DNA of 36,311 bases from Malonomonas rubra (lineage in GTDB: Bacteria > Desulfobacterota > Desulfuromonadia > Desulfuromonadales > Geopsychrobacteraceae): assembly GCF_003247215.1 (NCBI RefSeq), contig NZ_QKAP01000132.1, positions 1 through 36,311 on the forward strand, given 5' to 3'. Shown in pieces: positions 17,563 to 24,799 of this stretch. The position numbers and the translations under genes are program-made. Below the pieces are notes generated by a model that saw only the letters and a program-made list of their open reading frames with translations, had not been told where the DNA came from and did no database searches. Positions within the stretch are counted from its first letter, which is position 1; every line of letters starts with the position of its first letter.

Positions 17563-18042
17563 ATGATGAGTAATTCTGATCAGTCGCACGAAGCACACGC
17601 GGACGGAATCATTGAAGCAGGCAAGAAAGTCCCATTTTATTTCTATCTGCTGTTCTTTGGCTTGATTGCCTGGGGCGTTGTTTTTATAGGATACTTCTTG
17701 TTTAGTGGTTGGAATTCCCACTCTGAATTCGATGAGAAGATGGCAACACACACGACAACTTACAACCAATCGGACACCGCTGCGGCTACTCCCTTAACAG
17801 CCAGCACTAGTATAGATGCCAAGAAACTTTTTGCCTCTTATTGTTCCGGATGTCATGGGGAAGATGGCAAAGGTGGATACGGCAGTGACCTGAGCAGCCC
17901 TTCTTACAAGTACGGCCGTGACACCGATACCGTCAAGACGAGTATCGCAGATGGTCGCGAGGGCCGGATGCCGAGCTTCGGCAATCAGCTAAAAGATGAT
18001 GAAATCGCTGCGCTTGCAGAATATGTCCTGAACATCAAATGA
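17563..18042 (+). CDS. ccoP: cbb3 oxidase subunit III (CcoP), shortened mono-haem form
   Basis: A 159-residue subunit. The N-terminal membrane segment (about 24-47, VPFYFYLLFFGLIAWGVVFIGY) followed by SEFDEKMA is the usual CcoP anchor. Only one haem motif is present, CSGCHGEDGKGGYG, with the axial-Met region GREGRMPSFG. This domain resembles the second (C-terminal) haem domain of normal CcoP, including SYKYGRDTDTVKTSIADG. Ordinary CcoP is about 300 residues with two haems, so the first haem domain is missing here. The start ATG is preceded by AAAGGA; a second ATG follows directly. The gene lies 43 bases after ccoQ. Confidence 0.92.
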   Translation: MMSNSDQSHEAHADGIIEAGKKVPFYFYLLFFGLIAWGVVFIGYFLFSGWNSHSEFDEKMATHTTTYNQSDTAAATPLTASTSIDAKKLFASYCSGCHGEDGKGGYGSDLSSPSYKYGRDTDTVKTSIADGREGRMPSFGNQLKDDEIAALAEYVLNIK

Positions 18043-18047
18043 GGTAA

Positions 18048-18076
18048 TGGCCGGCGTTTGTAGGCAGCGCCGGCCA
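18048..18076 (+). terminator. Hairpin between ccoP and ccoG (attenuator or weak terminator)
   Basis: A perfect 9-bp GC-rich stem, TGGCCGGCG (18048-18056) and CGCCGGCCA (18068-18076), with an 11-base loop, 6 bases after the ccoP stop. The following CTTTCG is a poor U tract, so partial termination or 3'-end stabilisation of the ccoNOQP message is more likely than a full stop. Confidence 0.6.
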
Positions 18077-18088
18077 CTTTCGCTCCCC

Positions 18089-19348
18089 ATGTCAAGAACT
18101 CACAATATCGACAAGCTGTCTGGGTTCCTCGGCCCATGGCGTAAAACCTTCCAATGGTTGTCAACGCTATTGATACTACTGCTTCCTTGGTTCCAACCAG
18201 GTGGAAAAAGTCTGCTACGGATCGATGTTCCAACCCTCAGCTTACATTTGTTCGGTCAGGTGCTGCGCATTGAAGAACTGTTTTTGTTTCTGCTGTTCTG
18301 CCTTGCTTTCAGTATCGCTTTTCTTCTCATCACTTTGCTTTCGGGCCGGGTCTGGTGCGGCTGGGCCTGCCCGCAAACCACCTGGAATGATCTAGCCGAA
18401 TGGTTCGCCCGCGTGATGAAGCTTGAGGTACGCCACAACAGGCTGAAAGGTGCGGTTTGGAGAAAAACGGTTGTCCAACTTTTTTACCTGTTTCTTGCCG
18501 CGCTGGTCGCAGCGAATCTGATCTGGTACTTTATTGAGCCACGGCGCTTTTTCACCAACCTTTTCAGTGGCGAATTGCCGTTCGGCATCTGGTTGACTCT
18601 TCTTTGCCTGATGCTGACCATCTTCCTCGACCTATCCTTTATCCGCCGCCTAATGTGTAAAGAATTCTGCCCTTACGGCAGAATCCAAACAGCACTGGTC
18701 GACGAGGCTACTCTCACCTTGCAGATGCCAGAGAGTGAAAAGGAGCGTTGCATTGAATGCTGTTCTTGTATCGCCTCCTGCCCGATGGAAATCGATATCC
18801 GTCAAGGGCTGCAAGTCGAATGCATTAACTGCGGGCGCTGTCTAGATGCCTGCCGAAAAGTGATGCGCAGCTACCAGCAACCTGGTTTGATTCGCTACAC
18901 GCTGGGCATTGACGACCTCCCCATCAAATCTTTATTCAACCCACGGTCGATTACCCTGCTACTGGCATTTCTGGTTATCAACTTTGTCCTGTTTTTCTCC
19001 ATTTTCACCCGTACTGACGCATCTCTCAAAATCGCCGTTTCTCATACCGCCGAGAGTCGCATCTTAAAAAGTGGGAAACAGGCCACCTTCTTTAATGCCT
19101 GGATCAACAACCGCGGCACCCATGCCGCTATCTACCAGTTATCTGCCCGAACTCTAACCAGTGACAAAGTGGAACTTAAAGGTCAAACCGATCAACTAGA
19201 TATGTCTGCTGGCCAAAACCGGAAAGTCGACTTTGTTCTTGTCTCCCCCCCTGCAAGAGAGCCTTTCGTGGTAGAATTCGTTCTGCTCGATCAAAAAGAA
19301 CAGCAGCTGGCAGTAGCAGAAGCCCTGATCTCACCCGTCAGAGATTAA
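18089..19348 (+). CDS. ccoG: cbb3 oxidase accessory protein CcoG (FixG/RdxA), polyferredoxin
   Basis: A 419-residue membrane protein with several N-terminal helices, the conserved GRVWCGWACPQTTWNDL and MCKEFCPYGRIQ motifs, and two [4Fe-4S] ferredoxin motifs (CIECCSCIASCP, CINCGRCLDAC). A last helix (about 290-312) and a C-terminal Ig-like periplasmic domain follow. CcoG is a cupric reductase that supplies Cu(I) for cbb3 assembly. The start at 18089 (MSRTHNIDKL) fits the family N-terminus; the earlier in-frame ATG at 18047 lies at the foot of the hairpin and would add 14 atypical residues. The stop overlaps the ccoH start (TAATG). Confidence 0.93.
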   Translation: MSRTHNIDKLSGFLGPWRKTFQWLSTLLILLLPWFQPGGKSLLRIDVPTLSLHLFGQVLRIEELFLFLLFCLAFSIAFLLITLLSGRVWCGWACPQTTWNDLAEWFARVMKLEVRHNRLKGAVWRKTVVQLFYLFLAALVAANLIWYFIEPRRFFTNLFSGELPFGIWLTLLCLMLTIFLDLSFIRRLMCKEFCPYGRIQTALVDEATLTLQMPESEKERCIECCSCIASCPMEIDIRQGLQVECINCGRCLDACRKVMRSYQQPGLIRYTLGIDDLPIKSLFNPRSITLLLAFLVINFVLFFSIFTRTDASLKIAVSHTAESRILKSGKQATFFNAWINNRGTHAAIYQLSARTLTSDKVELKGQTDQLDMSAGQNRKVDFVLVSPPAREPFVVEFVLLDQKEQQLAVAEALISPVRD

Positions 19349-19812
19349 TGACTAAGGCCTTTTCGATGCCCAAACATTTCTACCCGGCACTGATCATATT
19401 TTTTTTCGGGACCTTTGTCCTGTTCCTGGTCTGGTCAGCTTTTCAGGCTTCAACCGAGGGGACACAGGTGACCGATCGTGACTACTACAGCAAAGGCCTT
19501 AAATACAGCTCGACTGTGGTTGAAAAACGTGTAGCCAGTGTCTTGGGCTGGGAAATCGCAGCGGGGTATATTGATGGACAGTTGCAGATCAGGCTGCAAG
19601 ATGGGAAAGGCCATCTTGTATCAGGGGCCAAAGGCGTCTTATACTTGAATACCCGTCCCGGTATTGAGCTGCAGAAATTACCCCTAAAAGAAGTTGATTC
19701 GGGCTATTATCAAACCCGGGTTCCGTCCGTACTGACCGGCGAAGTGAGCATTCGGGTCGAATTTGAACGTGACGGAGCTCGTATCAACCGTCAATTGCTG
19801 ATCACGATCTGA
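19348..19812 (+). CDS. ccoH: cbb3 oxidase assembly protein CcoH/FixH
   Basis: A 154-residue single-pass protein. A membrane helix (about 11-31, YPALIIFFFGTFVLFLVWSAF) is followed by the FixH signature DRDYYSKGLKY and a periplasmic beta-rich domain, closing with VSIRVEFERDGARINRQ. CcoH is a stable assembly partner of the cbb3 complex. It overlaps its neighbours on both sides by one base, indicating tight coupling with ccoG and ccoI. Confidence 0.9.
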   Translation: MTKAFSMPKHFYPALIIFFFGTFVLFLVWSAFQASTEGTQVTDRDYYSKGLKYSSTVVEKRVASVLGWEIAAGYIDGQLQIRLQDGKGHLVSGAKGVLYLNTRPGIELQKLPLKEVDSGYYQTRVPSVLTGEVSIRVEFERDGARINRQLLITI

Positions 19813-22217
19813 TGAACGCAACAGGGCACACTCCCCTCACCTGCCTGCACTGCGGCGAGGTGTTTACAGAGCAGGACCCGGTTTATGAAACAATTAATGG
19901 TCAGGATTGCCATTTCTGCTGCCACGGCTGCCGAACTGCATACCAAATTATCAACGACGCCGGCTTACAGAATTACTACCAACGCCGGGACCGGAAGACG
20001 TCGGCCAACAAAGAAGCAATTGAGGCCGAATTCGACCCTGAGTACCTGAATCAATTTATCACTCGGCATAACGGCAAAGCGACAATTAGCCTGATAGTCG
20101 ATGGCATCAGCTGTGCCAGCTGTATCTGGGTGATTGAACGCGTCCTGCAGAAACAGCCAGGTGTGCTCAACGCACGAGTCAACTTTGCCACCCACCGGAT
20201 ACTGATCGAATTCAACACACAGGAAACCGATCTAGCCGCCATCTGCCAGCAACTGGCGCAGCTCGGCTACCACCCTCGCCCTTATTCTCTCAACGCATCA
20301 CAAAAAGCGAGTGACAAAGAACGGCGTAGCATGATGTTCCGCTTTGGCACGGCTGTTTTCCTGTCAATGCAGCTGATGGGCTTCTCCATCGCCCTTTATG
20401 CTGGCTATTTTCAAGGGATCAACCCGGAAACTCGCCAGTTGCTGCAGATCCTAGCTGCACTGGTCACCTCGCCGGTCATTTTCTACTGCGGCTATCCCTT
20501 CTTGCGCGGTGCCTGGTTCAGCCTGCGGACCCGGCAACCGAACATGGACCTGCTTATAGCTCTCGGCTCACTCTCTGCCTATTGTTACAGTCTTTATGCA
20601 ATGATGTTCGGTAAAGAAGTTTACTTTGACACAGCTGCAATGATCATCACGCTGATTCTGGCCGGTCGGCTGTTTGAAACCAGTGCCAGGCACAAGGCCT
20701 CTGCCGGTGTTGACCGGTTGCTGAAGCTGGCTCCCAGTAATGCTCAGGTAAGGCGCAATAAAGAATGGGTTCGGGTCGCCAGCCTGCAGCTGCAGGCCGG
20801 CAATTTAATTCGGGTCACAGCAGGAGAACGATTTCCGGCCGATGGCACTATCCGCAAAGGCACGACCGAGGTTGATGAAGCTGCGGTCAGCGGTGAACCT
20901 CTGCCTATCGCCAAGGTAGCTGGAGATACAGTGACTTCCGGTACCCTGAACCTGACCGGTACTATCGAGGTTGAAATTACCTCAGCAGCAGCAGATTCCT
21001 TCATTGCTCGGGTCGCTTCGATGGTGGAGCAGGCCCAAGCGCGCAAAGCTCCGATTCAGCGTCTAGCTGATCGACTGGCAACTCTTTTCATCCCGTTGGT
21101 GCTATTGCTTGCCATAGCAACCTACTTTTTCTGGGGTGGCGGGCAAACAGCTTTCCTCCATGCCATCACGGTGCTGGTGGTCGCCTGCCCTTGTGCCTTA
21201 GGACTGGCCACGCCGACAGCTGTCATGGTGGCAACGGGGCGCGGTGCCGATGAAGGGATCTTATTTCGCGGTGGGGACATCCTAGAGGCTGCGTCGCAAA
21301 TTACAACTATCGCTTTCGACAAGACCGGTACTTTGACCACTGGCCAACCACAGGTAGTCAATGTGAGTCCTGTCGCCATTACTGAAGAGCAGCTACTCCA
21401 GCGCCTTGCCAATTTGGAAGTAAGCAGCAATCACCCACTCGCAAAAGGGATTCTCGCCTATGCCAAGCAGAAAAATGTAACACCAGAAGAGATCGACGAC
21501 AGTCAATGTATCCCCGGTCGCGGCATCAAAGGTGAAAATGACGGGATATTCTCTTTTGCTGGCAGCCGATTGTTTTTGGTGGAACAAGGAATTAAGCTGC
21601 CTGAGCAATCATCAGAAACAACAAACAGTCAAGTTCACTTGGCTGAAGCCGGTCTCTATTGTGGTTTTATCGAACTGGGTGACACCCTGCGGGAAGATGC
21701 CCTGCAGGTGATACAGCAGTTAAAACGCGGTGGCTATCAAAACCTCCTACTGACCGGGGACCGTCAGGATGTCGCAGCCAGCATGTGCAGGCAGTTGCAC
21801 ATCGATCAATTCCATGCTGAACTGACACCGGCCAGCAAAGCGTCCCTGATCGAAAAGATACCTGCGACTCAGGTCATGATGGTTGGGGACGGCATCAATG
21901 ACGCACCGGCACTAAGCACAGCGAGGGTCGGCTGTTCTCTCGCGGGAAGCACCGATATCGCAGTTGACAGCGCCGACATCGTCTTAACTCGACCGCAATT
22001 GGGTAAGCTGCCGCTAGTCCTTAAACTAGCACGCTGTAGCATGCGCATTATTCGCCAGAATCTTTTCTGGGCTTTTAGCTATAATTTAATTGCTCTGCCG
22101 CTGGCAGCCAGTGGACAGCTGCAACCTGTTTATGGAGCAGCCGCCATGGCGATTAGCTCTATCTGTGTGGTCGGCAACTCGTTACGCCTAAAGAAGATAA
22201 GGCTGGATGATGATTAA
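19812..22217 (+). CDS. ccoI: Copper-transporting P1B-type ATPase for cbb3 assembly (CcoI/FixI)
   Basis: An 801-residue ATPase. An N-terminal Cys-rich metal-binding domain (CLHCGE, CHFCCHGC, about 1-60) and one HMA domain (GISCASC, Cys101 and Cys104) precede eight membrane helices. The CPC motif is at 459-461 (VVACPCALGLATPT), the phosphorylated Asp at 503 (FDKTGTLTTGQP), the HP motif in SNHPLAKGI and the hinge GDGINDAPAL. FixI/CcoI exports Cu(I) to the periplasm for CuB insertion rather than copper detoxification; the N-terminal Cys-rich domain and cluster position place it there. It ends in LDDD. The stop overlaps the ccoS start region. Confidence 0.95.
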   Translation: MNATGHTPLTCLHCGEVFTEQDPVYETINGQDCHFCCHGCRTAYQIINDAGLQNYYQRRDRKTSANKEAIEAEFDPEYLNQFITRHNGKATISLIVDGISCASCIWVIERVLQKQPGVLNARVNFATHRILIEFNTQETDLAAICQQLAQLGYHPRPYSLNASQKASDKERRSMMFRFGTAVFLSMQLMGFSIALYAGYFQGINPETRQLLQILAALVTSPVIFYCGYPFLRGAWFSLRTRQPNMDLLIALGSLSAYCYSLYAMMFGKEVYFDTAAMIITLILAGRLFETSARHKASAGVDRLLKLAPSNAQVRRNKEWVRVASLQLQAGNLIRVTAGERFPADGTIRKGTTEVDEAAVSGEPLPIAKVAGDTVTSGTLNLTGTIEVEITSAAADSFIARVASMVEQAQARKAPIQRLADRLATLFIPLVLLLAIATYFFWGGGQTAFLHAITVLVVACPCALGLATPTAVMVATGRGADEGILFRGGDILEAASQITTIAFDKTGTLTTGQPQVVNVSPVAITEEQLLQRLANLEVSSNHPLAKGILAYAKQKNVTPEEIDDSQCIPGRGIKGENDGIFSFAGSRLFLVEQGIKLPEQSSETTNSQVHLAEAGLYCGFIELGDTLREDALQVIQQLKRGGYQNLLLTGDRQDVAASMCRQLHIDQFHAELTPASKASLIEKIPATQVMMVGDGINDAPALSTARVGCSLAGSTDIAVDSADIVLTRPQLGKLPLVLKLARCSMRIIRQNLFWAFSYNLIALPLAASGQLQPVYGAAAMAISSICVVGNSLRLKKIRLDDD

Positions 22218-22377
22218 ATCGATATTACTTCTAATCTTTCTCTCTTTCTGCATTGGCACTGGTGCCTGGCTGTTTTTCATGTCAGCGGTGAAAAGAGGAG
22301 ATTTTGACGACATCGAAGGAGCAAAATATCGCATGCTAGACGATGATGACGACAACCCAGCAGATTCTGAAAAGTAG
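22207..22377 (+). CDS. ccoS: cbb3 oxidase maturation protein CcoS
   Basis: A 56-residue single-helix protein. The membrane helix (about 4-25, KSILLLIFLSFCIGTGAWLFFM) is followed by AVKRGDFDDIEGAKYRMLDDDDD, matching the CcoS signature (W..F..AVRSGQFDD...YRIL.DDD). CcoS is needed for haem and copper insertion into CcoN. Start is ATG at 22207 or the adjacent ATG at 22210; either overlaps the end of ccoI. Confidence 0.9.
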   Translation: MMIKSILLLIFLSFCIGTGAWLFFMSAVKRGDFDDIEGAKYRMLDDDDDNPADSEK

Positions 22378-22395
22378 GAATAACTCCTAAATTAA

Positions 22396-23070
22396 ATGCA
22401 GAACATGAATCCTCTCATCAGCATGGCTTTTATGACCGGCTTTCTAGGCTCGGCGCACTGCATCGGCATGTGCGGTGGACTGGTCAGCGCCCTGTCGCTC
22501 ACCGCAGACGGACGCAGCAGTGGGTTGCTGTTTCACATTCTGTATAATCTGGGAAGAACAATTACTTATAGTTTTATAGGTTTATTGGTCGGTTGGCTCG
22601 GATCGGCGATGGTGGTTAGGAGTTCGTTGCAGGAGGTTACCAGAGTATTACTGATCGGTAGCGATCTGTTTATTATCCTTATCGGTTTGGGAAGTGCCGG
22701 ACTGTTTGCCAAACTGAACATCATGACGCTGGAAATAGGTGGACCGATCCGCCTCATGTCGAAGGCGGTGAAGGGCTTGCGGAAGTTATCCCCTGCCCTG
22801 TCGGCTTTGCCCCTTGGCATGCTGCTCGGTTTTTTGCCGTGCGGAATGCTGTATGCAATGGCACTGACAGCAGTACAAAGTGCCGACAGTTTAACTGGTG
22901 CGCTGACCATGGGGGCTTTCGGTCTGGGAACCATTCCAGCTCTTTTCCTGGTCGGCAGCGCGGCTCAATGGATTAGCTCAAAAAAGAATTGGATGCTTAA
23001 AGCGGCAGGAATCATGGTGGCGCTAATGGGCTGCTACAATCTATTCAATCATATCCGTATGCTCAGTTGA
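22396..23070 (+). CDS. TauE/SafE-like (DsbD transmembrane type) protein of the cbb3 assembly cluster
   Basis: A 224-residue membrane protein with about six helices. Conserved cysteine motifs are GSAHCIGMCGGL near the N-terminus and GFLPCGMLYAMA in the middle, as in the 'sulfite exporter TauE/SafE family' proteins that follow ccoS in many bacteria. Its proposed role is copper or thiol-redox handling during cytochrome oxidase maturation; the sulfite-exporter name is historical. It starts 18 bases after ccoS. Its last 8 bases overlap the 3' end of the convergent XRE-domain gene, so no terminator can lie between the two. Confidence 0.85.
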   Translation: MQNMNPLISMAFMTGFLGSAHCIGMCGGLVSALSLTADGRSSGLLFHILYNLGRTITYSFIGLLVGWLGSAMVVRSSLQEVTRVLLIGSDLFIILIGLGSAGLFAKLNIMTLEIGGPIRLMSKAVKGLRKLSPALSALPLGMLLGFLPCGMLYAMALTAVQSADSLTGALTMGAFGLGTIPALFLVGSAAQWISSKKNWMLKAAGIMVALMGCYNLFNHIRMLS

Positions 23071-24004
23071 CTGGCTGATTATTAACTTGAGTTTTACTTT
23101 GGTAAACAGGAACAAAAACATCTTTAACTGCATCCCAGCGATAGCCCCCTGCATCCCAAAGTTTTTCTATCAAATCCCAATCAAGGGGAAGTTGGCCTGT
23201 CTCGTCAATCTGATTGGACACCTCCAGAATCTCAAGGTCCTCAATGACATGATTGCCATTTGTATCAGCCCAGTGCAGCGGTTGAATTTCCATCTGCCCG
23301 ACCGATTGCGGAACAATCGCCGTCCTCTGGCCCTCTGGGTTAGCTATTAATTCACCCTTAATCTTAATGGTGTCGGCAATGGCGGCATCTTTCGGCACTT
23401 CGAGAAGGTACGCGACGCTCGTTTTCACCTGCGGTTTGCGGAAAATCCAGCGTGCTTTACCTAATTCATTATCGAGACTCGATGCAAGTGGTTCTGAAGC
23501 GACAAGTTGCCAACCCGCAGGGAACTCTTCTGTTAAAATCATTCCCTTCAGTGACATTTCAGAAGAAAGGCGTACCCGAATCGGCACACGACTACCTGGC
23601 GCCGCATAGGGGGGTAAATATCTGATTGCTGTTAAATTTACCGGTTTGGGGGAGGTTTGGCTTAGAAGTATTGCTACAACGACACCAAATAAGCAGGTAA
23701 GCACAGCAAGCAAAAGCCAGTTTTTTTTTCCTGGTCTAACCTCTTCCTCAGCAATATCCTCTACGATAGGTTCTTCCTGCTTTAAAATTTCCTCGAAGTC
23801 AACCTCAAGCGCTTCGGCCAGTTTAAGCGCGTTGTCACGACGAATCGTCGGATAGCGATTATTCTCCCATCTAGAAACTGTATCGGTTGTAACCCCGACC
23901 ACCTTGGCAACATAAAGTTGAGTCAGACGTTTTTCTTCCCTTATATTACGAATCGCTTCACCGTCGATAGAAACCGATGAATTATGTCGTGACTCAAAAT
24001 CCAT
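23063..24004 (-). CDS. Membrane-tethered XRE-family regulator with large extracytoplasmic domain
   Basis: A 313-residue protein. An N-terminal XRE helix-turn-helix (about 12-75: IRNIREEKRLTQLYVAKVVGVTTDTVSRWENNRYP, given here only as landmarks IREEKRLTQ and VSRWENNRYP) is followed by an acidic linker, one membrane helix (about 100-120, WLLLAVLTCLFGVVVAILLS) and a periplasmic region. That region has beta-rich character (RVPIRVRLSSEM, VAYLLEVPKDA) and near the end DTNGNHVIEDLEILEVSN, a dockerin/EF-hand-like calcium-loop pattern. The start at 24004 (MDFESR) is chosen because it precedes the HTH closely and has GGAG upstream. It may act as a one-component transmembrane sensor; target and signal are unknown. 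Confidence 0.75.
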   Translation of the reverse strand: MDFESRHNSSVSIDGEAIRNIREEKRLTQLYVAKVVGVTTDTVSRWENNRYPTIRRDNALKLAEALEVDFEEILKQEEPIVEDIAEEEVRPGKKNWLLLAVLTCLFGVVVAILLSQTSPKPVNLTAIRYLPPYAAPGSRVPIRVRLSSEMSLKGMILTEEFPAGWQLVASEPLASSLDNELGKARWIFRKPQVKTSVAYLLEVPKDAAIADTIKIKGELIANPEGQRTAIVPQSVGQMEIQPLHWADTNGNHVIEDLEILEVSNQIDETGQLPLDWDLIEKLWDAGGYRWDAVKDVFVPVYQSKTQVNNQPVN

Positions 24005-24150
24005 GTTCTCACACTCCATTAAAATATGTTCCGGAAGTCTAGCAGAGTGACAAAGAAGAAGCAATTTCTCCTAGACACACCTATGCAAACCTAATTCCGC
24101 ACTCATGGCAACCCGATATTCACAAGCTAACAGTCTAAATTTACAAGAAT

Positions 24151-24194
24151 TAAACACGACATCTTACGACATTTGGACCGATGTCTAATGTTTA
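24151..24194. promoter_or_regulatory. Extended dyad upstream of the tetrahaem cytochrome gene
   Basis: Outer arms TAAACA (24151-24156) and TGTTTA (24189-24194) and inner arms GACATC (24158-24163) and GATGTC (24180-24185) form an imperfect 44-bp inverted repeat. A short direct repeat ACGACAT occurs twice inside it (24156-24162 and 24167-24173). It lies about 70 bases before the cytochrome ATG and may be an operator or leader hairpin. The remaining 24005-24264 sequence shows nothing else convincing. Confidence 0.4.
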
Positions 24195-24264
24195 CCAAAA
24201 TCAGATATGAAAAGATGCTTGGCAACAGGAGGAGTAACTCTAACTTTCCACGAGGAGGAAAAAG

Positions 24265-24588
24265 ATGAAGAAGATATTGACCCTGATTGCTGCCGTATCG
24301 CTTGTTTCGTTAAGTGCACTGACTGCCATCGCAGAAAACAAAGGACCTGAAGAAATTAAAATACCAGCCAGCATGGGAGACATTACTTTCAACCATGCAA
24401 AACACCAGGCATCTATTACTGACTGTACAACATGCCACCATGCAGGAGTTGAAGCAGGGGCCTGTAAAAGCTGCCACGGTGAAAAACCTGAGGCCCCGAA
24501 AGCCAAAAAAGTTTTCCACCAATTATGTAAAGACTGCCATGAGAAAGAATCTGGACCCACCAAATGCAAAGCATGTCACGTGAAATAA
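24265..24588 (+). CDS. Small periplasmic tetrahaem cytochrome (class III, c7/c3 type)
   Basis: A 107-residue secreted cytochrome. The signal peptide (1-23, MKKILTLIAAVSLVSLSA core, cleavage after AIA) leaves about 84 mature residues with four CXXCH motifs: CTTCH, CKSCH, CKDCH and CKACH. The mature part has exactly eight histidines, enough for four bis-His haems. FNHAKH and CHHAG match cytochrome c3, and the ending GPTKCKACHVK matches the c7 (PpcA) family of Desulfuromonas and Geobacter. It probably shuttles electrons between inner-membrane quinol oxidases and outer-membrane or terminal reductases. A very strong GAGGAGG ribosome-binding site (24251-24257) suggests abundant expression. Confidence 0.92.
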   Translation: MKKILTLIAAVSLVSLSALTAIAENKGPEEIKIPASMGDITFNHAKHQASITDCTTCHHAGVEAGACKSCHGEKPEAPKAKKVFHQLCKDCHEKESGPTKCKACHVK

Positions 24589-24684
24589 TCTACTGAAATA
24601 TAGGATTTTATTGAGAGGGTCTCTAGATAAGTTTCACACATTAAACAGGGAAATGAGCATTTATAAATTTTTTCTTATTTTTAG

Positions 24685-24712
24685 TTGACATTAATGTTTT
24701 TTTACTTATAAT
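24685..24712 (+). promoter_or_regulatory. Perfect-consensus sigma-70 promoter in the intergenic region
   Basis: TTGACA (24685-24690), a 16-base spacer and TATAAT (24707-24712): both hexamers are exact. No plus-strand coding sequence follows; an intrinsic terminator begins 45 bases later. The promoter is therefore best explained as driving a short RNA. Confidence 0.7.
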
Positions 24713-24718
24713 AAGAAT

Positions 24719-24792
24719 CAAAAGAGACAAAAAAGCTCTCTCTAAACCAAATTTTTGCCCCGTGTTCTCCCTCCTGACGCGGGGCTATTTTT
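24719..24792 (+). ncRNA. Candidate small RNA (about 73 nt) with CU-rich terminator loop
   Basis: Bounded by a perfect sigma-70 promoter (24685-24712) and an intrinsic terminator (24757-24792). The 5' part can form a short AGAGA/TCTCT hairpin around an A-rich loop (24723-24743), followed by an AT-rich single strand. The terminator loop contains CTCCCTCCT (24767-24775), complementary to Shine-Dalgarno sequences and identical over CCUCCU to the 16S rRNA anti-SD. This is the architecture of regulatory RNAs that block ribosome-binding sites. No ORF of note lies within it. It is predicted from sequence only, with no family match known to me. Confidence 0.5.
24757..24792 (+). terminator. Rho-independent terminator (plus strand)
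   Basis: Stem GCCCCGTG (24757-24764) with CGCGGGGC (24778-24785), one T-G pair, a 13-base loop and TATTTTT following. It can end both the candidate small RNA and any read-through from the cytochrome gene. The minus strand has no T run after the stem. Confidence 0.85.
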
Positions 24793-24799
24793 ATACAAA

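Noticed and set aside
18047-18088. Earlier ATG for ccoG adding 14 residues
   Set aside because: It lies within the foot of the post-ccoP hairpin and gives an Arg-rich leader not seen in CcoG; MSRTHNIDKL is a better start.
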